This document shows, piece after piece, positions 44,177 to 54,020 of a DNA stretch of 64,000 nucleotides. Both the position numbers and the translations under genes were made by a program. Source of the stretch: Phaeodactylum tricornutum CCAP 1055/1. Its lineage: Eukaryota; Bacillariophyta; Bacillariophyceae; Surirellales; Neidiaceae. The stretch covers positions 639,944 through 703,943 of the forward strand of contig NC_011685.1 of assembly GCF_000150955.2 (NCBI RefSeq). The letters run 5' to 3'. How positions within the stretch are numbered: position 1 is the stretch's first letter; every line of letters begins with the position of its first letter. The notes under the pieces are model-generated. The model ran no database searches. It saw nothing but the letters and a program-made list of their open reading frames with translations, and was not told where the DNA came from.

Positions 44177-45929
44177 TCACCAGCGAGGACGACACGCTCG
44201 GTGTCGGCCACGCTGTGGTGACCACGATCGAAGACATCTCAATCCTCTACAGCATCGCCGGAAAGCAGTACACACCTGTCCACTAGACTGGCATTGTGGC
44301 AATACCGGAGAAGATGTTGGTGGAGTCACTGAAGCACCAGTTGGTGCCTTGGTCGGAGCACGAGTATTGCTTGGAGCACTGCTCGGCGCCTTGGTCGGAG
44401 CACGAGTTGGTGGAGGCACTGGAGCGTTGGTCGGAAAAGAAGCTGGAGTCTTTGTCGGAGGCGACGAATCTGGCTCAATCAAAGGTATGGCGTCGATAGT
44501 GGGAAGGTTGGGAACGGCGTCTTCCGAGGGTTCATTTGAAGGCGACGGCGTCGGGCGACCGGTAGGTTCACGAGTGGGTTGGAGGGTTGGTGCGGGAGTG
44601 GGTTGACGTGTGGGTGCACGACTGGGCGACTGGGTTGGTAGAGCTACCAGCGGCAGCTTTGCAGTGCTTATTCGGAGGTTGGGGGAGCCTTCCAGATTCG
44701 AAGAGAGCTGATCCTCCAACCCATCGGACGTAATGAAATCGGTGCTTTTACGCGCTTGCAAGTACAGTGCGGCGACACCAGCTACGTGTGGGGAGGCCAT
44801 GGACGTGCCCCACTTTGTAGACGTGCCACTGTTTGGGGACAGCGATAGAATCCCGGAACCTGGCGCAAAGATGTCGACACAGCTGCCCCAATTAGACCAA
44901 ACCGAACGTTGGTTACTGTTGTTGATGGAACCAACCACTAATGCTCTCTCTGCAGATGCAGGAGAGGAATTGCAGGCATCTTCGTTACTGTTTCCGGCAG
45001 CGACTACCACTACCACGCCTGAATCTGCTGCGGAATTGATTGCGCTGTTTAAGGCTGGACTAAACCCTCCCCCGAGACTCAAATTCATAACAATGTTGCG
45101 GCTGGGATCTGCATTATTGATCTGGGCTACGTAGTCGATGCCAGCAATAACTCCGACGTAGGATCCACTACCATTTTGGTTGAGCACCTTGACGTCGTGC
45201 AAAGATGCTTTCTTGGCTACACCGTATGTTTTCGAACCGACAGTTCCGGTCACATGGGTACCGTGCCCGTTGAGATCGGATCCGCACTCTACACAAAGGA
45301 GAGACCAACGTTTGTGAGTTGACTACCTTTTCGTCATTTTCTTTTTTGACGTAGACGGTGGTAAGAATCTAAGTGAATCATCAAATACAGCGACATTCGC
45401 CACTGACGCAAAACGCACCTTCTCCACTGTAGGAGACGCAGCTCTCGACGCGACCTTCAAGGTCCGGATGATTTGCTTGAATACCCGTGTCAAGAACGTA
45501 AACATCGACGCCTTGTCCCGTAAACGCGTAACTGTAGAGGTTGTCAGCTTGTCCATCAATGATGTCGAGGCCCCACGTAGGATCTGTTTGTACCGTTTCC
45601 GCCTTCACAACCGCATCCTCCGATACAGAGATTACGTCATCCATGTTGAGAATGAAGTGCAACAACATATCGGGGAGATCCTTGACAGCAAACCCTTTCA
45701 TGGCATAGTCGTAGGTCGCGATGATGTTATTTCGGAACGCGCGTTTGAGTATGTGGGTGGCAAACCCTCTTGAATTTGGGATGTTTGAATCCAATGCGAT
45801 GATATATTGTCCTGGGATTGCTTCACTCCCTATAGCTCGGTTGAGTTTTCGGTGAGAGCCCAAACTTGCCGAAGCTGAAGGCAGCAACAGAAAAGTCAAC
45901 ATGACGACAATCAGGTAAAAGAACTCCAT
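44177..45929 (-). CDS. Subtilase E: secreted protease with linker and cystine module
   Basis: Exons 45929-45419 and 45288-44177, intron 130 nt (GTGCGT donor); product 540 residues. I start at M-E-F-F-Y-L-I-V-V, which leaves a clean signal peptide. Propeptide and triad are intact (L-D-T-G, G-H-G-T-H, G-T-S-M-A-S-P, the last preceded by an unusual K-W). The linker is long (about 120 residues) and compositionally mixed, with an acidic Pro-rich middle (P-S-E-D-A-V-P) between two Thr/Pro blocks. The cystine module is of the inner F-R-R-CC type with the C-R-P-R-W end shared with copy D. Confidence 0.9.
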
Positions 45930-47028
45930 GGTCATCGTTGCTCTCGTTTGTCCGCTAATGAACAAATTGTATGCCACCTTTCATTACCCAAGCAATAGGG
46001 AGATGGTTTGCTTTCTGGAGGGCACAAGTCGGAGCGCAAAGGCCATACTGTGCGACGGCAATTAGGTGTAGAAAGTTGGGTGCTACAGATTTGTTGAAAT
46101 TGTTGTTCTGAATTTTGGCTCTTGTTCCGTATCCTAAGTACTCCAACCTTCAGTGGAATCGACAATCTTTGTTGGGAGCCGAAGCGACTCCCTTCGGATG
46201 GGAACACTCATCTCGTAGATTTAAGAGGAAGCTACCGGGATCGAGACAAAAATTTGAACAAATTGAGAGCCCCGAAATTTTGGCTTTACGTCACTATTTC
46301 ACTGCGTTGGGATACATGCTAACTACTGCAGTGGACTTACCTACATTGAGTGGTCAAATCGTTTGTAAACATAGTCTATATAGAACGCTCAATGCCTCGA
46401 GGAAGCAGAACTTACCGTTGGCTTTACTTGTAGTGATTGACAGCGAGGCTATCTGAAATATAGATACTTATATGTTATTGCTATACGATTTGATCGGTAA
46501 CCAGTGGAAATACCATTTGTAAATTTTAAACGAATTCAAAGTGCACGCACTGCTTGACTTAGTGTGGGCTGTGATATTTTCAATTATGTTTTTAAGCAAG
46601 AGCCCAACTTATTGTACAATCGATGCCGGAAAAATTGCACTGTATCTGTAGCATCAATGGTGGAAAACTAGTGGGGCTATTACAGTCAAGAATTTTGTGT
46701 TATTGGCAGGAAAGTCTGTTCAGCAATCCTCATGTCCTCATACCGCTTGATTTGGCCAGACTCCTTATTAATGCATCATTCCGCTACAGCTGGTGAAATC
46801 AAAAAACCAAACAATAACTACCAGAGTATTTAATATAGTCGTTAGCAGCATTTCTTGCACAGTTTGCGCAGTGGACCACTTGAATTCTAAGCAATAGTAA
46901 GTGTAAATACTTGCTAATTTTTTGGAACACTCATGTCTCTATCTGGAAAGTTCATCCAAGTGAGATTAGAATAGAGGTAATCCGAGCAACTCAACATGAA
47001 TTTCAGCCAGAGAATGGCCTCGTCAGCT
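45930..47028. other. Intergenic region between subtilases E and F
   Basis: About 1.1 kb, AT-rich, no gene recognised. It should include the promoter of copy E near its left end. Confidence 0.4.
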
Positions 47029-48657
47029 TTAGCGAGAACGACACGTTTGGCGTAGTCCTCGGCCGCGAAGCCAGCGTCTAACGCATCTCAATCCTCTACA
47101 GCATCGACGAAAACGGTTGCAGCCTTGGCCTCTAGACCGACACTGAGGTGGCGGCCGAGGGACTGGAGCTTTGGTTGGAGCGCGAGTAGGTTTCCTGGTT
47201 GGAGCGCGAGTAGGTTTCCTGGTTGGAGCGCGAGTAGGTTTCCTGGTTGGAATGAGAGTAGGTGGTGGCACTGGAGCTTTGGCGGGGGAAGAAACGGGAG
47301 CTTTGGTCGGAGCCAACGAATCTGAATCTTCCAGAGGCACGGACTCAACAGTTGGGACCTGGGTGGGCGCCCGAGATGGCCTTTGTTCAGAAGGTAGTGC
47401 AGATGTACTCACTAGTTTGTTGTCGGAACCTCGAGTACGGGTCACCCGGTTCTTCAAAGCATCGGAAGTGATAGTATTGGGATTTCTACCCACTTGCAAG
47501 TACAATGCTGCGACACCGGCCACGTGTGGAGCAGCCATGGACGTACCCGACTTTGTGGTTACGCCACCGGTTCGAGACAACGACAGGATCCCGGATCCAG
47601 CTGCAAAGATGTCGACACAACTACCCCAATTGGACCAACTCGAACGACGGTTGTTGCGTTCAATAGAACCAACTACCAGCGCTCCCGACGCAGACGCGGG
47701 AGAGTAATTACAGGCATTACGATTGCTATTTCCGGCAGCGACAACAACTACCACTCCTGAAGTCGCTGCAGAATTGACTGCGTTGTTCAAGGCCGTACTG
47801 CGGCCTCCCCCCAGACTCATGTTGAGGACTGTTTTGCGACTGGGATCGGTCTTCTTGATCTGGGCCACGTAGTCGATGCCAGCAATAACTCCGCTGAAGG
47901 ATCCACTCCCCCGCCGGTCAAGTACCTTGACATCGTGCAGAGACACCTTCTTGGCCACACCGTAGGTTTTTGACCCGACAGTTCCGGCCACATGGGTACC
48001 ATGCCCATTCAAATCTGACCCACAGGCTGCGAAAGGAAGAGACAAGTATTCATGAGGTTACTATATTTTCTCTCATCTATAAACGTATTTTTGGAAAATC
48101 ACGACGATATAGCTACCTCATGAACAAAAGAAACACACCATCTTACCTTCATTAGTATATGATACGCAGCTATCGACACGACCTTCAAGGTCGGGATGAT
48201 TTGCTTGTATTCCAGTGTCAAGAACGTAAACATCTACTCCTTGTCCTGTGTATGTGTAAGTGAAGCGGTTATCGTCTTTACCGTCTGTGATGTCGAGGCC
48301 CCATGGAGGATTTGTCTGTACTGTATCCGCCTCGACAACCGCGTCCTCTGATACTGAGAGAACATCATCCATATTCAGAATGACGTTCAACAACATCTCG
48401 GGGAGATCCTTGACAGCAAATCCCTTCAAGGCGTAGTCGTAGGTCTCGAGGACGTTGTTTCGGAATGCGCGTTTTAGGACGCGGGCAGCGAAGCTATTCG
48501 AATCTGGGATACTTGGATCCAGCTCGATGATGTACTGCCCCCGTATGGCTTGACTGCCCACAGCACGTTTTAGTTTGCGGTGCGAGCCTAAACTAGCCGA
48601 GGCTAAAGCTGGCCAAAACAGTAAAGTCAACATGACGAGCTGAAAAAGAAAGTTCAT
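47029..48657 (-). CDS. Subtilase F: secreted protease with linker and cystine module
   Basis: Exons 48657-48147 and 48026-47029, intron 120 nt; product 502 residues starting M-N-F-L-F-Q-L. Signal peptide, propeptide and catalytic motifs are complete. Exon 2 is nearly the same as that of copy C, including the linker acidic segment, but it has three R-K-P-T-R-A-P-T units where C has fewer, and a more Arg-rich end to the cystine module (R-R-W-L-R-G-R-G). Exon 1 is less similar to C, so homogenisation may have been limited to exon 2. Confidence 0.9.
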
Positions 48658-49939
48658 GATTTTCACGGCGCGTTTCGCTCGAAGGCTGTAGTGAGCAATT
48701 TTGTGTGCCTGGTCTTGGTAAACCATTGCTCGGGAGACTGGTTTGTCTTCCAGGGCTTCTTCACAGCGACAGATGACTCACGCAAATTGAAAGGCACAAC
48801 AGATTTGATGAAATTTTTGGACTAGTTTGGGAAGTCGGCCTTTTTTCCATGCATACACAGTCTTTCGTGGAATTGACAAACACTGTTCTGAACCGAAATG
48901 ATGGGAACGCTCCACTAGCTAGTTCGAATAAATTACAGCTAGTTGTTTCTGCTTAAATTTTTTGGAAAAATGTCACAGGCAGGGTCAACGAGTCGAGAGT
49001 CCTCAGATTATTTCTTTCTTTTGTATAGCGAGCAAACAGCATTGGAGTGGGTGCTGCTCTCCACAAAGCATCCATATAGTCCTAATGTAAATAGAAATTT
49101 TGAGGAAATATGCTAAAGGTGTCAGATAACCACCTTCCAATGGTTAAGTTCCACAGCCAATCTCTCCTTGCAGTCATTGGCCCTAGATTATAACTGGAAT
49201 TCCTCACCATAGCTTAATCAACCAACCTTATAATTTTAGGATCTACAAAAACCAAAAGGTCTGTTTCTATAGAATAGTTGGTCCCGATACAATCTATCGC
49301 TTGACACGACCAACTCACTCCCTTGAGGAGTTCTTCCACTTCCTTTACGCAAAAATTCCGCCTAAGTCTTTTACGGCAGGCGCGGACGCTTTCGCGACAA
49401 AGGGGATGGATGGCAAAAGGTGAAAAACTCCCAAAAGGGGACAGAACGTGTTCGCTTTAAGTAGCTTCAATTGGCGCCAGTATATTATTCAATATTCAAA
49501 CTATTAGCAATAAATGCTAAAAAAGTTGCCACGGATGCCAACCAATGCCAAAAGTATATAGTACAGGAACCAAGAGGTGGCACTCCTTTCTAAACTGCAG
49601 TCATTTGTGGACAAGGGTTGTGAAAAGGGGGACGTATGCAGAGACCTTGGTTTGCATCCATCGCAAGTCCAACAATGGGAGAAAAATGGGGAGGCACTTG
49701 AGAAACCAAACCCACAATCTTTTCCCCTTTGTCAAGTCCAAAATTCATTCCTTGACCCATTTGAAGATTTTTCCATTACAATGAGAAGTTTTGAAGGACA
49801 ATTTGACTATATAGAGATTCTACTCACTGTCAGAGTAAAGAGAAAGTTAAAAAAGTGCTTCTTGCAATCAACAAGGCACAACACGAAGTTTTGAGCCAGT
49901 ATGCCATATGGCAAACAAAATGAAAGGATTATTTGATAC
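48658..49939. other. Intergenic region with a small HTH-like frame
   Basis: About 1.28 kb between copies F and G. Apart from the frame at 49577 (listed separately) no gene is seen. Confidence 0.4.
49577..49894 (+). other. Possible helix-turn-helix remnant
   Basis: Frame of 105 codons whose first 45 residues read as an HTH of the homeodomain-like or transposase type: K-G-D-V-C-R-D-L-G-L-H-P-S-Q-V-Q-Q-W-E-K-N. The rest is featureless. It lies on the strand opposite to the subtilases. It could be a relic of a DNA transposon, the start of an unannotated gene, or chance. Confidence 0.25.
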
Positions 49940-51398
49940 TTAGAAACCCCACCAGCTTGATGATGATCGACAAGACTTGAAGACTCCTGTACTTGGAGTC
50001 CAGGATCGACTGCAGGTCTGCCCGTCGCAACAGTCAGCTGAGCTGCTGCATAAGCCTCCAGCACCAATACACAAATTTGGATTTTCTTGTGGAACCGTAA
50101 TCACCACCGGCGCGGTAGTGGGTTTTCGTGTTGGAGCTCGTGTGGGTCTCAGCGTTGGGGCAGGAGTCGGGGCCTGGGTAATTGACTTCGAAAGTTGAGA
50201 GGTGGTTGCCAACTTATTGGGAGAGCCTGATAAGTTGGAGAGTTTACCAGCAACAGCGTCAGTCTGGATATTTGATGCTGACCTTCCAGCTTCGAGATAC
50301 AATGCAGCCACACCGGCAACGTGTGGGGATGCCATTGAAGTCCCAGCCTTTGTGGAAGTTCCTCCTGTAGTCGACAGTGACACGATACCAACACCAGGGG
50401 CAAATATATCAACGCAACTGCCCCAGTTTGAGAAGACGGTACGACCATTTGAGCCGTTCATTGCGCCGACCGCAAGCGCACCTGCAGCGGAAGATGGTGA
50501 AAAGTTGCAAGCATCTGCATTCGCGTTTCCAGCTGCTACCACGACGACGATTCCCAGATTGGCAGCAGAATTGATGGCGTTGTCCAGAGCAGAATTTGTT
50601 CCACCTGAAAGGCTCATATTGATGACCATCTTCTTGCTAGTGTTCTCTCTTTTAATCTTGGATATATGATCGATGGCAGCAATCACCCCACTGTACGTTC
50701 CTCTACCCATCGCGTTGAGTACTTTGACGTCGTGAAGTGTGACTTCTTTCGCAACTCCGTAGGTTTTAGAACCGACAGTACCAGCCACATGAGTGCCATG
50801 GCCACTGCCATCCGATCCGCAAGCTTTTCCAAAAATAAGGGATATGGTTAGGTACACACTTCTGACTGGAAACTGCCAAAACAGATACTTGCAGCTTACC
50901 CTCATTGGCGAAGGAAATACAGGAAGCGACACGGCCCTCAAAATCGCTGTGAGCGGCGATCCCAGTATCAAGGATGTAAGCGTCGACGCCTTTTCCAGTA
51001 AAACTGTAGGTATATTTGTCATCGTCAGAGCCATCTATGACATCTAGACCCCAAGTTGGACCGGCTTGCACCTGGTCCATTTCGACAAAGCCATCTTCAG
51101 ATACGGACAGAACATCATCAAGGTTGAGTAGAAAGTCCAGGACCTCGTCTGGAAGATCCTTCACGGCAAAACCTTTCAGGGCAAAATCGTAGTTCTCAAT
51201 AACATTGGATCGTAAGGAGCGCTGCAATACTCTTGCCGTAAATCCTCTCGAATCTCCAACGCTGGAGTCGAGTTCGATCACATACTGACCAGGAATTGCT
51301 TCACCTTGTTGGACCTTGTTCAGCTTGCGATGAGACTCAACTCTGGCCGAAGCCGACAGGAGCAAAATCGTCAAGAAGGCAAGAGACGTGAGATTCAT
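49940..51398 (-). CDS. Subtilase G: secreted protease with short linker and cystine module
   Basis: Exons 51398-50900 and 50823-49940, intron 76 nt (the shortest in the family); product 460 residues. Start at M-N-L-T-S-L-A-F gives the signal peptide. It is the most divergent copy: D-G-S-G-H-G-T-H around the catalytic His, and K-A-G-T-S-M-A-S-P at the Ser. All triad motifs are intact. The linker is only about 40 residues. The cystine module keeps the exact spacing C-x6-C-x5-CC-x4-C-x13-C but lacks F-R-R and ends W-W-G-F, like copy A at the opposite edge of the array. The two edge copies therefore share a tail type distinct from the inner ones. Confidence 0.9.
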
Positions 51399-52490
51399 CG
51401 CTAATTTTGTCCGGACTCCCGTAAAATACTTTATGAACTTTGTCGAAGAAGTGGAAGTTAAAATAATGGTTGCACAGATTTCAGCGAAGAAATATGTGAG
51501 CTTAATTTCAATTCTTATGGAACCCGCTGTGCTGTCGACATAGGACCTCCTTGGGCCCGACTGAAAAATTTGGAAGAGGCCACGTTGTACGCGCAATTTG
51601 GGACTAGTGTACTGAACCGTTTTTTTGGCCGTGAAGGATCAGCGCAAAATCAACGGAGTGGCATCTAAATGTGCAAGTTTGTAGTCACCAAAATTGGCGA
51701 AGAACAAGGACTTCTATAAGTAATTCTGTATCAAACATATATCAAATTTTTAACTATACCGGTGTGACCACGACTATTACAACAAGAATTCCCTAAATTT
51801 TCATGACCGGAACTCAAAGACCCCGGGAACCGAAAAAAGTCTCATATAAATACTACTTAAAAGAGATTTGAAAAGGGGATGATTCAAAGGCCTAATACCT
51901 AGCTTCAGTCACTGATATATTTTCTCTTTCCTGAGTTTATTCCATGTATTTCGAACAATTGTAAGATTGAAAAATCAGACATATGGTTGTCCGTAAGAAG
52001 GCCGAGAAGGAGCAAAGACCCAGAATTTCCCGTATATACCTAGCAATTTGACCAGCGTATCCCTTATCTTGATGTAATCTGGCTGCTAAGCAAATGGCCG
52101 TGAAACAAGGCGAGCAATTCCGAGGATCAGAGTGTGTACTGTTTTTCCGAATACAGCTTGCGTTAGTTCTAATTGTGCGGACTTTTCCGTGTCTTAGACT
52201 AACTAGCTCGATTGAGGGCTAGCTCTCTCTAGCTACTGTAGAAAGAGAAATGTATTTGTTTTACTGTTAAATCGTGGCTGCCGGTTGGACAGACGCCAAT
52301 CATCCCCAACGAGGTTCTGCTCGTCCAAACATATCAATATGTCGACGACTCCAATTGAGGGGGCCTTCCACTCCGTCGAAGCATCGAATATAGGTATTCG
52401 GTTTGCAGCTTTCGGAAGCTGTACGTTGTTGCGCCCCTGTCTTTCTCTAGTAGTCTCCTACGTAAACACATTCGCGTTGATAGCTATTGG
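51399..52490. other. Intergenic, right edge of the subtilase array
   Basis: About 1.09 kb between divergent genes (subtilase G and the SET-domain gene). CTAG-rich stretch at about 52195-52240. A frame at 52285-52530 has no recognisable domain. No supportable gene. Confidence 0.4.
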
Positions 52491-53993
52491 TTGCGAAGGC
52501 TTCGTCGTTTTCACCAGTCTGCTAACATGAATCGAGAAACACACAAGAGACCACGTGGAGTAGGCTGCCTGGAGTGGTACTCCAATCTCACGGAATGGAT
52601 TGAGAGATCGGGCGGCACGGCGCCGGCAACGATCGGATTGACACCCGAGCGAGAGCTCCAGGTCCTGCAAGACCCGATAGCTGCCGGTACGGTAGTCTTT
52701 ACGGTTCCGTGGGAATGCCTCGTTACCGCAGGGCGTATGCGAGAACTGCGGGACGCCACGGTATGGCTCAGCGCAGCGATTCAGAGTCACGATAGAAATT
52801 TGCGGTCGACCAAGGATGACACCGCGTCAGCTTTGTACAATTCTGTTCAAGACTGTGCCGTTGCCATGTATTTGGCCTCCCGACCCGCTGAGTATCGTGA
52901 ATATTTGGCCAGTCTCCCGTCTGATTCCAATTTTTTGCCACGTCAATGGTCCGAGTCGGAATTGAAGGCCCTTCGAGGCTCGCCGCTTCTGATACGGGTC
53001 CGCAAGGCACGCGAAGGGATTCAGAAAGATTACAACCTGATCCGTGAGGCATGGAAGGAAATACACTCGTCCCATTCCCCTTCTACAACCGCGAACTTTC
53101 CCAAGTTGGAGGAGTTTAGTAGCGCCATGGCAGTTGTTTCGAGTCGGGCGTTTTCAGGAATGGCCGGTTTCGAGACCAAAGGTGGAGCCGTCAACGATAC
53201 GACCATGATTCCATTGCTCGATTTGTGCAATCACCATCGCGGAAGGTGTGTCACCAAAAACGTATCTTACCGATTTAAGGACGGCACCGTCATGGTGAAA
53301 GCGGTAACCGACATCGCCATCGGCGACACTCTCAAAATCACCTACGGGGCTCAAGGAAACGCACAACTTTTTTTAAATTACGGCTTCTGTGTGGCAGACA
53401 ATTGGGAACCGGATGGTTCCTCCAATGATGCCTTAGAGTTTTTTCGCGATGCTAATGATCTTGAACCGGTCGCGTTTCTCCGAACGGGCCCCAAGTCATA
53501 CACGTACGGGCCTTTTGTCAAGGCCTTGGAAAGCTTTCGCGATGACAACGCAGAAAGGAAAACTGAACATGACTTTGTCGATCTGGAGGCTTTCTTGGAC
53601 GAGTGCGACGATGAAGGTGTGGATGAGGAATTTGACTGTTGCTTCGTGGAAAATGACGGTGTATGTGTAGAGGGCGAAGATACAAAGAGCAGCGACATAA
53701 AACTACTCGAAGATTTCCGAACACGTCTTCTGGCGATGCAGGACGATTATGTATTAAATGAGAGTTCACAGACGCCTTTTGCGACTACTTTGATTCAGTC
53801 TGAATTGCGGATCATCGATTTTTTTCTCCGAGCAGTTGTCGCCATTGAAAAGAGGCTTGACGTTCAGGACATTCAGCCTCTACAATCGACAATAGCTCTG
53901 AAATTCATCGATGAATCGCGCGCTCGAAAGCAAGTCGACGAGCTAGCTAAAGTGTTTATGCAGATACGTCACTCAGGAGGGTTGCCTTCTTAG
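52491..53993 (+). CDS. SET-domain protein methyltransferase (Rubisco LSMT/SETD-like)
   Basis: 500 residues with the architecture of the RLSMT/SETD3-SETD6 class: an N-terminal part of a split SET domain (W-I-E-R-S-G-G to I-A-A-G-T-V-V-F-T-V-P), a helical insert, then the C-SET motifs D-L-C-N-H-H at about 244-249 and I-T-Y-G-A-Q-G-N-A-Q-L-F-L-N-Y-G-F at about 283-299. These bind S-adenosylmethionine and the substrate lysine. An acidic region (about 365-405) lies in the C-terminal substrate-binding part. The substrate is not readable; non-histone Lys (or His) methylation is usual for the class. A second Met at residue 13 is an alternative start. Stop-to-stop distance to the next, convergent gene is only 27 bp. 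Confidence 0.85.
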   Translation: MRRLRRFHQSANMNRETHKRPRGVGCLEWYSNLTEWIERSGGTAPATIGLTPERELQVLQDPIAAGTVVFTVPWECLVTAGRMRELRDATVWLSAAIQSHDRNLRSTKDDTASALYNSVQDCAVAMYLASRPAEYREYLASLPSDSNFLPRQWSESELKALRGSPLLIRVRKAREGIQKDYNLIREAWKEIHSSHSPSTTANFPKLEEFSSAMAVVSSRAFSGMAGFETKGGAVNDTTMIPLLDLCNHHRGRCVTKNVSYRFKDGTVMVKAVTDIAIGDTLKITYGAQGNAQLFLNYGFCVADNWEPDGSSNDALEFFRDANDLEPVAFLRTGPKSYTYGPFVKALESFRDDNAERKTEHDFVDLEAFLDECDDEGVDEEFDCCFVENDGVCVEGEDTKSSDIKLLEDFRTRLLAMQDDYVLNESSQTPFATTLIQSELRIIDFFLRAVVAIEKRLDVQDIQPLQSTIALKFIDESRARKQVDELAKVFMQIRHSGGLPS

Positions 53994-54020
53994 AAATAAC
54001 ATATTACGTCATGCGATACC

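Noticed and set aside
20822-51398. R-K-L-N-R after the signal peptide as an oomycete RxLR host-entry motif
   Set aside because: The fourth position is Asn, Gln or Lys rather than Arg, there is no downstream acidic EER motif, and the stretch fits a protease propeptide.
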